64,000 nt of DNA, taken from contig OX457027.1 of the NCBI GenBank assembly GCA_949752745.1, forward strand, positions 77,183,214 to 77,247,213, given 5' to 3'. The DNA is from Protula sp. h YS-2021 (taxonomy: Eukaryota; Annelida; Polychaeta; Sabellida; Serpulidae). Below are positions 31,433-42,971 of this stretch, piece by piece. Position 1 is the stretch's first letter. Each line of letters opens with the position of its first letter. The notes beneath the pieces were generated by a model. That model made no database searches. It had not been told where the DNA came from and saw nothing but the letters and a program-made list of their open reading frames with translations. The position numbers and the translations under genes are program-made.

Positions 31433-32529
31433 GTGAAGGAACAATTTTTTTCGTTAAAAATGTTAAGACTAAATTTTAAGGACTTCACAGTTAGTATTAC
31501 AATAATTAGTGAAGGAGAATCACTTTCATTTTGAATTATCTGTTAACTTTGGTTAAAGCTTATGGTTGATTCGTTTATTAGAAAATTACGTGCACATACC
31601 TGACAATAATAGAAATTCTCCTGGTGAAATCCTTCCAATGATCTGGCTGTATCAAGCAATATCAGGCTATATCAGTAGTGTTAATGTGAATATGTTGCTG
31701 CTTATCTCGATCCATATACCAGAGTACAAACCTTAAGTAGTGTTGTAAAACTGTTTGTGGTAAGATTAAGACTGATAAAACTTCAGTCGACGTGTGACAA
31801 TTTGTGCAGTTATTTAAAAAAACATATTACAAAGTGAGCAGTCTGGCTATTAGACGATTTACACAGCAAAATGTACTTCTAAGTGTTAGCTATTGAGGGC
31901 TTGGCATTCAAGTAAGTTTTCGCCATGTGTTCCATCCAAACCTTTTGTGCTCACACCGTGTTTCTGGCATTGTGTATGTGGTGTTTGTGGGCTCGTTAAT
32001 ATATCAAATAAGGAAGTACTATGCTAATTATCTAGAATTTCGAATCATTTTCATATAGTTATCTACAGTGTTTGGCTGCAAATCAGCAATTAAGACCCCC
32101 CCCCATGCCCCCTAAAAATTGGGTTGTGATTGGGATGGCTTGAGTTGGGTTGGCTTGGACTTTCTGCTACCTTTGTCGTATATGTGTAATGTTGAATGTG
32201 CTGCTGGGCGTAGAGAGGGATTCGAATTCAGTTTTATCTGGATAATTCAAAGGAATTGATTGGAATTTTTCTTGCCTCTCTGCCCAGTCCTGATACCTTT
32301 TAGATTTTTGGTACATTCATGGCGTATGGAATGTTGAAGGACTGGCAAAGATGCATCTTTCAGTTGGCACCTTATACAACGTTGTAAGGAGCTTATGCGT
32401 ATGGAGTATGGGAAGTGGGGGGGGGGGGCGAGGGGGGAGGGGGGATGGGCTGGGGGGTTACTGCCAAAGAGGTGGTGTATCTTATATGGGTTGCGACAAG
32501 AAATTTTTCTACTTGCGTTGGTCTTGTAG
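31433..32529. other. Locus B intron, homologous to 3890-5376 of locus A
   Basis: Contains a C tract at 32095 and G-rich 32415-32455. No gene seen. Confidence 0.5.
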
Positions 32530-32679
32530 GACAGGCAGGGACGATTCGCGTATCGAGTTTGCAGGACAGGCTTTCGCCACCGCTGAAAGGAGAACACGTC
32601 AGCAGTGTTACCCAAGCGGCGGCGAGGCAGGTCACTCAGGACTCCTACGGCCCAGCTTTGCCGCCCAGCTTTCATCCAG
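32530..32679 (+). CDS. GPATCH1: GPATCH1 locus B exon 'GP-LPPSF'
   Basis: The acceptor is GTCTTGTAG and the donor CCAG|GTTATA. It ends DSYGPALPPSFHPG, matching human EFGPRLPPVF. Phase 1 on both sides. It has one copy of the 25-residue segment that is doubled in locus A. Confidence 0.8.
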
Positions 32680-33264
32680 GTTATATCTCAGCTAGTGAAT
32701 CTACCTGAAAAATGTACTGAAAAAAAACGGATACCAGGTTCGATGTTGTTCGGCTCGCAAACTGTGGTCAGGGGCCCTGTTCATGTACAGGATGAAATAT
32801 AAATAAAGCCTGTGCAGGTACTGAAGGCAAGGAAAAGTGACCCGGCTGCTATACAGTAATAATTGTGAATAGGGCCTGTGCATGTACTGAAAACAAGGAA
32901 ACAGTCTTGTTTCTCAAACGACGGGAGGGTCACTAAAATCGCAAATAAAAAAGTGACACGAGACAATTTGAAGTTAAAAATTTCCCATATGGGCAGAAAA
33001 CGTACTGCACTAGTTTTTTAGAGGAGAAATTTATCACAAATATTTGCGATGGCATTTGCGATCGCTCGTATTTTCATGCAACAAACTTTTCAAACGTTTT
33101 AATATAGCAAGTAGCACCTTTTAAACTGAGTGGTATACGTGTTATGTCATATAAAGGTTTTTATGAAAAAATAAACCATATCATTAAACCAAAAAAGTAA
33201 AATAAAATATGAGAGAAGAATTTAATCATTGTCGGATCACCGAAATTTTCACAAACATTGCTGG

Positions 33265-33335
33265 TATGATTTAAATCAGTTGATTTAAATCATGATTTAA
33301 ATCGTGATTTAAATCAACTTAAAAAAATCATGACA
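33265..33335. repeat. GATTTAAATC palindrome cluster
   Basis: Three or four overlapping copies of TGATTTAAATCA with opposite orientations, near a site where locus A carries its pearl-like element. Probably one end of a DNA transposon; the partner end is not seen. Confidence 0.55.
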
Positions 33336-33699
33336 CTGACACGCCAACATCATCCGGCTTAGCGCATGTGTTTAAACAGCACATTGCAGAGGAACGAAAC
33401 AAAGGACAGAGATTATCTTTTGTGGCACAACTACTCCGAAATCTGGCATCTAAAGACAGTGATGGGAAGTAATTGAAAATGTCTTTACAATGAGTAAAAT
33501 ATCAAGGCAGTGACTGGTACAAACAGGGGTTATCCTGTGGCACAGTGCTTCGGAAATCTAAAGAGAGTGATGCGGAGTAATTGAAATAAAACATCAATGC
33601 TGTTATCTTTAAAAACACAATGAAGTTTGTTTTTTTTACTTGTTATTTTATTACATATTTTATTAAATAATTAAAACTTAAAATCCTAGAAAAAATTCT

Positions 33700-34115
33700 C
33701 AAGGCCCTTTTATCCAACTTTTCATTTAGGGCCGTTTTGGGAAAGGCCGTGTTGGGAAAGGCCCTTATATCCGAGACCCTTTTGTCCAAGGCCCTTCTGT
33801 CTGGATACCCTTGCCGATATATGAGCTCTGAATTTTTGGTCTTTATTTAAACTGTGAGCAACAGCAATGGACACAAGACAAAGTAATCAATGACAGCCAA
33901 AAATTTGTCTCAATCAGGCAAAAAATCAATAGTACAAAAATCAACTTTGTTTTTGGAGTTGTTATTTTATTACACAAAAAAGAAAAAAAAATTTTGAGAA
34001 CCATATCCAAAAAAAATTCTCAAGGCCCTTTTGTCCATCTTTTCATTTAGGGCCGTTTTGGGAAAGGCCCTTATGTCCAAGGCCCTTTTGTCCGGGGCCC
34101 TTCTGTCCCGGATTC
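33700..34115 (+). repeat. 'AAGGCCCTTTTGTCC' word repeats, two blocks
   Basis: Blocks at 33712-33810 and 34018-34112 share the order CTCAAGGCCCTTTTRTCC, TTTCATTTAGGGCCGTTTTG, GGAAAGGCCCTTATRTCC. They look like two copies of one element end. The second block ends about 15-20 bases before the acceptor of exon 34131. Confidence 0.6.
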
Positions 34116-34130
34116 GGTCGCAGGTCATAG

Positions 34131-34252
34131 CTGGGATAAACTCCTGTGTTGTAGGCTCTGACGTAAGCGACGAAAATAGCTCCAGAAAAGAGAAGCGAAA
34201 ACACAAGAAGAAAGAACGCAATAGAGAAATACGCAAAGAGAAGAAAAAGAAG
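34131..34252 (+). CDS. GPATCH1: GPATCH1 locus B exon, Lys/Arg-rich
   Basis: The acceptor is GGTCATAG and the donor AAG|GTAACG. It encodes AGINSCVVGSDVSDENSSRK, then the basic run. Same length and phase as 6376-6497. Confidence 0.8.
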
Positions 34253-34435
34253 GTAACGGTTTGCTTTTTGTAGAAACATTTCGACTCAGCTATAGCACAA
34301 TATTGTGACAAGTCCTTCGCGCTCTTATGAGTAAGACCAAGGGAAATGCGACGGAATGAACGAGAGATATTAAATTATTCTTCGTACTAAGTAAATTAGG
34401 AATAAGTTGAAAAACTCTTTTTCTTTTTTTTTTAG

Positions 34436-34605
34436 TCATCACATAAAAAGCACAAAAGCAAAGAGAAAAAGAAGAAAAAAGATAAAAAGAAGGAAAAAGA
34501 TAGAAAGAGGGAAATAGTGATAAGCAGCAGTAGCGGGAGCGAGGCTGACGAGGACACAGACAGCGACTCTGTCACCCAGCCATCTAACAGTGAATTGCTG
34601 CAGAA
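34436..34605 (+). CDS. GPATCH1: GPATCH1 locus B exon, Lys-rich then Ser/acidic
   Basis: The acceptor is a T-rich tract plus TTTAG and the donor CAGAA|GTAAGC. Same structure as 6703-6872: KK runs, SSSSGSEADEDTDSDS, SNSELLQK. Confidence 0.82.
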
Positions 34606-34924
34606 GTAAGCCGCAGCAGTTGTCGTTTATTCCGATGTTATGAGAGTATGCCCGAAGACCAGAGAAAAAGGGGGAGTTTCGACATGTTGTTCCCATACAG
34701 GTTAAGGACTGGCAGTTAGAGAAAAGAAAGATTTGTGTTCACCCCGTTATAACCTCGTCCCTCTGCCCCATCCCATTTCCCCCTCCCCCCCCCCCACCCC
34801 GATCTGCAAATCTTTAATGGAATATCGGGGGAATATCGAGTGTTCATTTTTGAGTTTTCATTCGAAGTAAAGCCAGTGTTGTCCAGTCATTCAAATCAGT
34901 TTAGCAGTGTCACCGCTGTTACAG

Positions 34925-35070
34925 TTGTAACAGTCGCTCCTGTTGCTTAGCAGGTGTAACAGTCGCTCATACTGCTCAGCATGTGTAACAGTCATATTGC
35001 TCAGCATGTATAACAGTCACTCATGCTTTTCAGCATGTGTAACAGTCACTCATGCTGCTCAGCATGTATT
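34925..35070 (+). repeat. ~29-bp minisatellite (shorter copy of 7190-7425)
   Basis: About five units of the CTCATGCTGCTCAGCATGTG type. Confidence 0.75.
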
Positions 35071-35119
35071 TTGCGTTATCTATCTTGTATTTTGTCAAAA
35101 CTATTTTTTTTAATTTTTG

Positions 35120-35225
35120 ATGCCAAGCTGACTAGGCTTGGTGCCGAGTTGATCAAAAACAGTGCCGAGTCGACCAAAAAGTGCCGAGTTTGTTTGGTGC
35201 CGAGTTAGTTAAGTGCCGATTTGAA
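35120..35225 (+). repeat. 'GTGCCGAGT' word repeat
   Basis: Six spaced copies of GTGCCGAGTT or close variants within 105 bases. Absent from the matching intron of locus A. It resembles the one-sided word clusters of the other palindromic-end elements. Confidence 0.55.
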
Positions 35226-35326
35226 CAAACCCCTTCCCTAAGATCTTGTTATCGCGACGGAGGAGAATGTAAGAGCTAAACAAAGCTCACGGCGTCCTAA
35301 TTTTATGTACATGTATTATATTTCAG

Positions 35327-35378
35327 ATTAAAAAATCACCCTGGCTTGAAGCGAATGACGGCGGCAGACTTTATGTGA
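35327..35378 (+). CDS. GPATCH1: GPATCH1 locus B last coding exon
   Basis: The acceptor is ATTTCAG. Joined in phase it reads ELLQK-LKNHPGLKRMTAADFM-stop, identical in protein to locus A. Confidence 0.82.
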
Positions 35379-35384
35379 ACAAGA

Positions 35385-35640
35385 GAAAAGAGGGAACATA
35401 CGGAACGTATTACCCGCTTCGCTCACACTGCTTGCAGGAAGAGTTGTCAATAAGGACAGACGACATGCTACTTTCTTCGCTCTCGGTGCTTGCCGGAAGA
35501 GTCACCAATAAAGACAGACAGGGCATGTTACTTGCTTCGCTGACGGCGCTTGCAGGAAGAGTCGCCAATAAAGACAGACTGGGCATGTTACTTGCTTCGC
35601 TGACGATGCTTGCAGGAGAAGTCACGAATGTGGATATATA
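35385..35640 (+). repeat. 3' UTR tandem repeat, ~60 bp, about four units
   Basis: Units contain 'TTGCAGGAAGAGTC', 'ACCAATAAAGACAGAC', 'GGGCATGTTACTTGCTTCGC'. Locus A has about two units. Both strands stay open through it because the unit is close to a multiple of three. Confidence 0.75.
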
Positions 35641-35815
35641 AAAATTTGAGGCGGGACGAGATATTCGTGTCAGGTTGAAAAATATTTGATGAAATGCACT
35701 GAATAAACACTCAGCGACTAAATAATAACACAGTAGATGTTCGTTAATCCGAACAAGTCGGAACCGGTGAAATTTGTTCGGATTAACACTATTTCGGATA
35801 AACCGATATTTTGTA

Positions 35816-37157
35816 TATGTTACAGCGAATCTGTAAAACCAGCGAATCTATAGATTCGCTGAAAATTTCAGCGAATCTGTAGATTCGCTGACTCACTTAG
35901 CGAATCTGTAGATTCGCTGAAAATTTTCAGCGAATCTACAGATTCGCTGGTTTTTCACCTAAAAAATTATACAGATTCGCTGAAATTGCCTGATCGGGCC
36001 ATCTTATCGACATTATCACTTGCTTTCGGTAATATTTGAGATTTAATTGCTTTTGAGTGATTACGTTACTCAGTTGTATTTTACACACCTTTTGCTTGGT
36101 TTGTGTGAAGGGAATATATTAAAATCGGGGTTGATTCTCTGTTTTCATCGCTATTAACTCATTTCATGAGGTTTTTTTGGTCATTTGATGAAAATACAGC
36201 AATTATATGCTTTCACACCAGAACAAAGTTTCTATTCGTTGAAATCCTTGTCCTATCGGTTTCTGTTAAATTAAACTATGAGTATGCGGAGCATCGAAAA
36301 TTAACACTGATTGGATAAGCGTACCGTAATTCAATTGCAATTTATATCACCCGGAGGTGAAGAGATTTTTAAGTTGCACTCAAGGAAAAATAATTGCAAT
36401 TTGGCTAATAGCAATCTGAATGATACTCAGAAGTAGAGTAATGATTGCAATTTATTTAGAAACAATAGTATTAAGATTTGCTGTGATCAATTTTATGAAA
36501 CACGATAATACAAAGAGAGAAACTTAATTTAAGCCTTTGTGAATATTGATAGCAAATATTATCGAACGCTTCCAATGTTGTTTTTCATTTGAGACTAGAA
36601 ATTCGCATTTCAACAAGGCATTTTAAAGCTAGTTAAATAAAAATCTGTGTAAATTTAAAAGTTCCGATTGCAATATATCCTATTCCGAAAAAACAAACTT
36701 AATTTAAGCATTTGTGAATATTGATAGCTAATATTTTCGAACGCTTTCCAATATTGTTTTTCATTTGAGACTAGAAATTCGCATTTCAACAATTCAGTTA
36801 AAGCTAGTTTAATAAAAATATATGCAATTTTAAATGTTCGGATTCCAATATAATTCATTCCAAAAAAAAAAAAACAAGAAAAAGGTATGTAAAACACCTC
36901 TGGAGTAAAGAAGTCACATGAAAGCAATTAAATTTCAAATATCACCCAACACAAGTAATTCTGTCGGTAAAGATGACTGGTCAGGCAATTTCAGCGAATC
37001 TGTATAATTTTAAAGGTGAAAAACCAGCGAATCTGTAGATTCGCTAAAATTTCAAGCGAATCTATAGATTCGCTAAGTGAGTCAGCGAATCTACAGATTC
37101 GCTGAAATTTTCAGCGAAGCTATAGATTCGCTGGTTTTACAGATTCGCTGTGACATA
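35816..37157. mobile_element. Complete palindromic-end element, AATCTGTAGATT word, 1.34 kb
   Basis: Long inverted ends of about 190 bases begin TATGTTACAGCG and end CGCTGTGACATA. Each end holds four tandem 20-base palindromes AGCGAATCTGTAGATTCGCT (variants with TA, CA or GT centre), separated by fixed spacers (AAAACC, GAAAATTTC, GACTCACTT, GAAAATTTTC) plus two half-palindromes. The other end repeats the same order reversed. The interior is AT-rich with 'ATTGCAATTT' and 'GGTRTGTAAAA' motifs and no transposase frame. Confidence 0.75.
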
Positions 37158-37226
37158 TATGGGGTGGAATTCCATGCAGTGTGTTAATTTTAAACACAAA
37201 AAAATGCATTAAATTTAATTCAACCA

Positions 37227-37750
37227 TTATCCCCCGTGGAACGGAGGGATATAGTTTTGAACTTTCCGGTCGGTCGGTCACGCTTCAGTCTCACACGCCT
37301 ACAGGCCACATTAATAGATGGATTCCTTTCAAATTGTACACGGTTTCTCTGGACCCTTCCGCAGTGCAGTGGCCAAGAATTTTCCGGATCGCAAAAAAAT
37401 TGACAAAATGGCGGACTTTTGAAAATCGGCACTGCACTTAGCGTATATACGACAGTCTCGCGCCTACAGGCCATATTAATGGATGATTCATTTCCGATTT
37501 TGTACACGGCTTCTCTGGATCCTTTCGCAGTGCAGTGATCAAGGATTTTCCGGATCCGAAAAAAATTGACAAAATGGCGGACTTTTGAAAATCGGCGCTG
37601 TACATAGCGTACCTACGACAGTCTCACGCCCTACTGGTTAATGGATTGATTCGTTTGAATGTTGGACACTGCGTCTACCTATCCTTCCACTTTAAAATTT
37701 TGCATAGTCAACACGCAACAGCCTTACACCATATCGGCCACGGGGGATAG
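37227..37750 (+). mobile_element. Pearl-like element with about three units
   Basis: The head TTATCCCCCGTGGAACGGAG is followed by GGTCGGTCGGTCACG, then units with 'CTACAGGCCAYATTAAT', 'CGGTTTCTCTGGA' and 'AAAATGGCGGACTTTTGAAAA', and the tail CACGGGGGATAG. Confidence 0.6.
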
Positions 37751-38452
37751 ACGTACTCCTCGAGACGTAGTCAAGTTTAATAAGGCTTAAAGCATTCTGT
37801 TGAATATAACAATACTAAAACAAGTTAAATAACACAAAATGAAGCAAAATCATATGAGTGAAAATCGCTCTAACTTGCTGAAAAAGTTTTTGATTCTTTT
37901 CTGGCTTGTGTTCATAGCTCGGTTCTTTTTTCTAAGAAATTAGTTACACTGTTCAAGTTTTAAAACATTTTCGTTGCAGTTGGGCATGTTCCAACTGTCC
38001 GTGTGGATAAAGTGCTTGGTGTAACGTTTAGATCTTTAACCAGTTTGTTATTTTTACACCCTGTTCAAGTTCTTTTAATGCTCTGTACTTTAGCTCGAGA
38101 GTACTCGTTACGTTTCCGTTTGCTAGCCGCATTTGAACAGTTATTTGGCAGTGTTTCTTGTTCTGAATCTATGTTCAATTTGGTGACATAGCAGTTAAGA
38201 ACGGAGGGGGGGGGGGGTTTGTGAGCATGCGTGACATTCTTGCATTGACATTTTAATGTTTGTGAATCAGGCACCTACTCACACAAACAATAGGCGTTAT
38301 TTGACAGATTTGTTTTGTTTTGATAAAATATATATTCGTTAATCCGAATTTTTTGGTATAAATGTGTAATAAAATTTGTCGGGACAGGGCTATTTTGTTC
38401 GGATAAATCAATATTTCGGATAAACAGTGTTCGGATTAGCGAGCATCAGCTG

Positions 38453-38999
38453 TAAATAAAAAAGAATAAGTGAAAGAATAAAGAAGTGAAAAAAGGATGA
38501 AGAGCGTTTGATATCTTCAGTGGAAAGAAATCTTCAACAAAATTACCTGTAATTTCTGACCGACAGTTATCAATTCACATTTAGGACGTGAAAAAGTGAA
38601 ATGTTCAGATGAGACTTCTATGACGTCTAAGGAGATGAGAGATTAAGCTCCTTGCAGATAACATTCAAGTATACCCGGCTGCCTTTTATTTTTTGGAGGG
38701 ATTTAGTTCAGTTACAGCCAGTTTCTGCTAGACATTTCTATGCTCAGCCTTCATGTTAAAAAATCACAAAACTTTCAGCAAATAAGCGCAGCAAAATCAA
38801 TTTTGTCGAATGTGTGATAAGTGTGTGATAAGTCCTGTACACTGATGTTGTGTGTGCACTGGGCGTTTGTAGTTGAAAATCTTAGCTTGTAGGCCCTTGT
38901 GGCTGTCAACTTTTTTTTTTTTTTTTTGGCTTTACTATTTTTAGCTCAGTCGGCTTTTGGGGCATCCGTTGTCAGTTATATGGGTGTGTGTGTGAACAA
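38453..38999. other. Spacer after locus B, no gene seen
   Basis: Homologous to 8365-8930 with a T tract at 38912-38928. Confidence 0.5.
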
Positions 39000-39550
39000 A
39001 TTGTCAAACTGCTACTCTTGCCACATTTCTGCTCCGATTAATTGGATTCCTTTCCAATTTTTGCACGAAAGTTCCTTAGGTAGGCCTCTCTTGAAAAATC
39101 ACGTTTTAGACTACGTTGGCCTGGTCTTATCACATCAAAAGACGGGCATCCGTCGTCTGTTTATAGTCACCTTTAGTTTCGATGGTATTCCTTTCAAATT
39201 TTGTACGAACGTTCTCTAGTTTCTCGGGTGAAAAAAAACTTTTTGGCGATCCGCCAAAAATTGGCCGAAGGGGGGACATTTAAAATTTTTAGGTTGCCAA
39301 ATTTTAAAATGCTTCTTCTCCCACAATTTTGATCAGATTTTCTTTACATTTTGTGCGAATGGTCTCTAGGTAGCCATCTCTTGAAAAAGTACTTTTTTAG
39401 GCGATCCGCAAAAAATTGGCCAAATGGGGGCATTTATAACTTTTTGGTAGCCAGTTTTCAAAATGGCTCCCCCAATTTTCCTCCCAGAATGATTCTTTGT
39501 AGACCTCTCTTGAAAAATTACTTTTTCTTGGCGATCCGCCAAAATTGAAA
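39000..39550 (+). repeat. Core-unit array, first part (as at 8921)
   Basis: About three units with the same boxes. Interrupted at 39551 by an unrelated repeat and resumed at 40370. Confidence 0.7.
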
Positions 39551-39850
39551 AATGAATAAACATGCGCAGTGGTCCGAAATGTGGACCGCGCATCAACACA
39601 AGCTGAAAAAAACATGCGCACTCGTCCGAACTGCAAACCGCTCATCAACAGAAGTTGAATAAACATACGCATTAGTCCGAAATGCGAACCGCACATGGAT
39701 GTAAATTAAATAAACGTGCGCACTGGTTCGAAATGCAAAAAGTGCATCTACACAAGTAATATAAACATGCGCGCTGGTTCAAAATGCGAACCGCACATCG
39801 ACGCAAGTTAAATGAACATGCGTACTGGTCCGAAATGCAAATCCCACAAA
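39551..39850 (+). repeat. ~53-bp tandem repeat, six units
   Basis: Units of the form AATAAACATGCGCACTGGTC, CGAAATGCGAACCGCACATC, AACACAAGTTG, much diverged. Not found in the matching array at 9760. Confidence 0.75.
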
Positions 39851-40369
39851 ATAATACATAGCAAAACATTGAAACTTTAGTAATACTGTTTTAGACGCAG
39901 CGTTTTCTTCTTGTCAAAACAACAACGTTTTCTTCTTGTCAAAACAACAACAATCTGTTCCTTGAAATGATATTGTATGTCCGACCAACAGTACACGTGT
40001 GTGGATAGTTTCGATACGTTGTTCGAAGGTATCTCTGATAGACTACCCAGTCTACCAGAGATATACCAGATCTGTTTCCCATTTTTTGGGAAACAAATCT
40101 TTGTATGTATTTATCGGTCTATGTTCGGGTCCGTTGCTAAAATAATTATTTAGCTAGCTCTTTGCCATCTCGTCTTTTGAAGCCCAATTTTTCAAGGAAA
40201 TTCCCTTATTCATGCTCGCTGGAATTGGTCTTATCGCCTTTTGTAAGCTGGGACTTTGTCCTTGGACACACTTGTACACTGGGACTACCACATTTGGCAA
40301 CCATGCAAGCTTATTCATACGTGATTCACTAGATCTCGGCTGGTCACAATGTCCCCGGAATTCTTTTTT
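39851..40369. other. Insert within the core array, no gene seen
   Basis: Includes a 27-base doublet (CGTTTTCTTCTTGTCAAAAC at 39901 and 39928) and otherwise unique sequence. Confidence 0.45.
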
Positions 40370-40725
40370 TTTTTTTGCGATCCGCCAAAAATTGGCTAAA
40401 TGGGAACATTTATAACTTCTTGATTGCCAATTTTGAAAATGCCTCTCCCACCATTTTGATCAGATTTTCTTTAACGTTTGCACGATTGTTCTCTAGGTAG
40501 ATCTCTCTTGAAAAAATGCATTTTTTTGGCGATCGGCCAAATATTGGCCAAATAGGCGGGCATTTTTAAATTTATTGGTTTTTAATTTTGAAAAAGTTTC
40601 TTCTCCCACAATTTTGATTAATTCCTTTCCAACTTTGTCGGATTGTTCTCCAGGTAGGCCTCTCTTGAAAAATTGCTATTTTTGGCGATTGGTCGAAAAT
40701 TGGCCAAAGGGGGGCATTTATGTCT
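40370..40725 (+). repeat. Core-unit array, second part
   Basis: Two or three units with 'GCGATCCGCCAAAAATTGGC' and 'CTTCTCCCACAATTTTGAT' boxes, ending at the CCAGACCTAGGGTAGACGTT tail that also ends the array at 9950. Confidence 0.7.
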
Positions 40726-40839
40726 CCCAGACCTAGGGTAGACGTTCTGTGTGTGTGTGTGTGGTTGTGTATTTGTGTCAGGCTGTTGAGAACAAAATGT
40801 TGTGTACAAGATATCTCGAGAACGAAAAGTCGAATAACT

Positions 40840-41005
40840 TCAAACTTAGTCTATATATGACGTCATCGCGTATGGCGTCATCGCGTAAAATATGTATGTA
40901 TTTTGCACAAGATTTTGTTTGCAAAACTTCAAACTTAGTCTATATATGACGTCATCGCGTATGGCGTCATCGCGTAAAATATGTATGAATTTTGCACAAG
41001 ATTTT
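40840..41005 (+). repeat. ~92-bp doublet with TGACGTCA palindromes
   Basis: 'ACTTCAAACTTAGTCTATAT' through 'GACGTCATCGCGTATGGCGT' occurs twice in direct succession. The TGACGTCA sequence is the CRE consensus, but I see no nearby gene start. Confidence 0.7.
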
Positions 41006-42431
41006 GTTTGCAAAATATCTCAGTAATGGAAAGTCACATCGACTTTAAATTTTATCTGGATATTCCTTGGCTCATTCGAACGGTTCTGTCAATTTTTGAC
41101 GCAAGTTATGTTATTAGGGAAGGCGTATGATGTCATTACGTAAAAGTCTTGTATGTAAGATTTCTCAGCCGCTGAACATCGGAGAAAGTTAAAACTTGGT
41201 GGGTTTTTCGCTTGGTTAGTCCGAAGGATTTTTCAATTTTGTCGCCAGTACAACGAACGATTACGGTGTGTGACGTCATCACGTAAAATAGGCATTTAAT
41301 TTGGACAAGATCTTGTGTACACGATATCTCGATGACGGGAAGTCATATCGACCTCATATTTTGTATGAGTGTTCTTTGGATCAGTCGGATGATTCTATAA
41401 ACTTTTGACGAGTGTACTCTTGTGTATTGTGTGTAGTGGCCGCTCTAGTTTGTTTTTTTATTTTGCCCGTTTAATTTGCAACTGAATTGGCATATGTATG
41501 GGAAACACCCGATGCTAGGAATTGGCTTGTACAAGCTAGCGAGACTGCCTAAAAAGAAAGAAAATCACGGTTTCGAATAAATTTTCGATATTTTTGCGTT
41601 TTGCGTGCCATAAAAATGAGAAGTAATTGCCGCCAAACTTTAGTGAAGTATCCTTTTCCTGCTGTGGCCCGCGTGGCTCCAGAACATCGAAAACGCTTGG
41701 CACTGGAAATGAACGAGTCTAATAATGCTGAAAAATCCCGAAACGGCCACTTGAATGGTCTTTGTGCGAGCGATTTATTCCATTGCGTACAGTTGTTCGA
41801 TTTAACCTTTCTCGGTAGCTATCGGGTGGGGGGGGGGAGGATTTATGGGTAAGGGTTGTATTCGATGGCTGGGATTTGAATGCAAGAAGAGTAGTTGCTT
41901 TCAGAGGTAGCGTGTTCAGGGTAACTGGACATTGTTTGATCAGCATTAAAACAGGTAATTAAATGGCTGCCTGGAAAATACCCTTGCCTGTCTAGGCGAG
42001 ACTTTTGTACATGATTTAACTAGTGTAGCTTTTTTGTAAAAGTGTAAATTAACACTATTATGTAAAATAGGAATATCTCAAGCAGATATAGACCAACGTA
42101 GATTGAGGATAATTCAGCTTCTGTGATTGTCTATAAATATTTGTTAGATTTAGCCTGGTGAGATCTGTTCCGGAATAGTCCTATTTCGCCTTATTTCGCC
42201 TTCAGCGAAAACTGTTTTGATTCTTATCTGCTTAATATATTCTTATTTTAAATAATATTATCAACAGTATTTTTTAATTATTATATTACTGTCGTCACAC
42301 CGATTTAGCAGGTCATTTGCCTGTACATCTACCTCGGTTGGGGCGAAAGCGGAACATCTTATTTGCTACAGAAAACTGTGCAGGGATATGTTGAGTAATG
42401 TACGTGCGCACTGTTTCTGCATCCAAACAGA
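41006..42431. other. Spacer upstream of locus C, no gene seen
   Basis: Homologous to 10140-12640, lacking the pearl-like element (empty site near 42028) and the 60-bp repeat. Confidence 0.5.
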
Positions 42432-42554
42432 AACGGATATTGGAAGCTGTCTTGGAGGAGCAACACTGTTTACTTAATTTGTTTGATCGCTCACTCCCGA
42501 GACTGAAACATCCCAAGATTAGCTTTCAGTGTCCGAGGGTTTTGACCCACCAGA
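42432..42554 (+). other. Second copy of the unknown candidate exon, donor lost
   Basis: Encodes KRILEAVLEEQHCLLNLFDRS...PRVLTHQ as at 12650, but the donor is CCAG|ATAAGT. Confidence 0.2.
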
Positions 42555-42820
42555 TAAGTTTTTTTTCAGTCGAATAAATCAGCCCTTGATACTGCCGAGT
42601 TGTATCGCATCGGTTAACAACTGTTCGAGATTTTCAAAACCGGTTAACCTGTTTCAAAATTAAAAGCGGTTCTAAACCGCAAATTAAAGAATCAGTCTTA
42701 GGTTTAAGTGCAGTTATTTAAGTGAGAATCGTAAATACCTTATAAACAACTACAGCCACCAGACAGAAAGATTTGTTAGAGGGTAATTGTCATTTTTAGG
42801 GTTAAATGATGCTGCTTGTA

Positions 42821-42971
<151 letters not shown>

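Larger units (their letters stand above)
13647..35378 (+). pseudogene. GPATCH1: GPATCH1-like gene, locus B (whole span; 5' part damaged)
   Basis: Fifteen or more exons align in order to vertebrate GPATCH1, a nuclear G-patch protein of about 930 residues that associates with the spliceosome. Visible in order are: the GWTPSxF...EDFMDDE segment, DLSEHGMAP, the G-patch, KKVYGCALP, PKDDVHGLGY, AFGVGALEDDDDDVYATE, YLGKVLEGF...PPPRLPRDF, SVFELVSERDKQRIE, GGFKPFAKD, MTEWERQKE, MKMFGKLTR...CKRFNV, MDIFKAIFS, the GP-LPPSF motif, the basic tail and ELLQKLK. From 16174 to the stop at 35378 all twelve exons agree in phase. Against function, there is a TAA at 13835-13837 and missing splice sites in the N-terminal exons, frame conflicts in exon 15431-15645, and no recognised exons for the first ~70 residues. 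TRIM-B is nested antisense in the intron 22391-32529. It may be a recent pseudogene, a 5'-truncated gene with another start, or partly misassembled. Confidence 0.65.
35731..38452 (+). mobile_element. Pogo/Tigger-like DNA transposon remnant, hosting nested insertions
   Basis: The left end is CAGTAGATGTTCGTTAATCC and the right end, reversed, CAGCTGATGCTCGCTAATCC, followed on both sides by GAACA and 'TTTCGGATAAACC'-type boxes. CAG-starting ends with a TTAATCCG core are typical of pogo/Tigger elements. The spacer after locus A lacks it (near 8365). I see no intact transposase; the interior is filled by the elements at 35816 and 37227. Confidence 0.6.

Noticed and set aside
31082..31534. FLSF-rich open frames
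   Set aside because: Translation of the CTTT microsatellite.
35410..35641. Overlapping open frames on both strands with 20-residue periodicity
   Set aside because: 3' UTR tandem repeats downstream of the GPATCH1 stop; no homology.
35820..37150. CRISPR-like regular palindromes
   Set aside because: Spacers are constant words, not unique, the ends mirror each other, and the setting is eukaryotic; these are transposon ends.
40840..41005. TGACGTCA sites as a cAMP-responsive promoter
   Set aside because: They lie in a repeat doublet with no gene start nearby.
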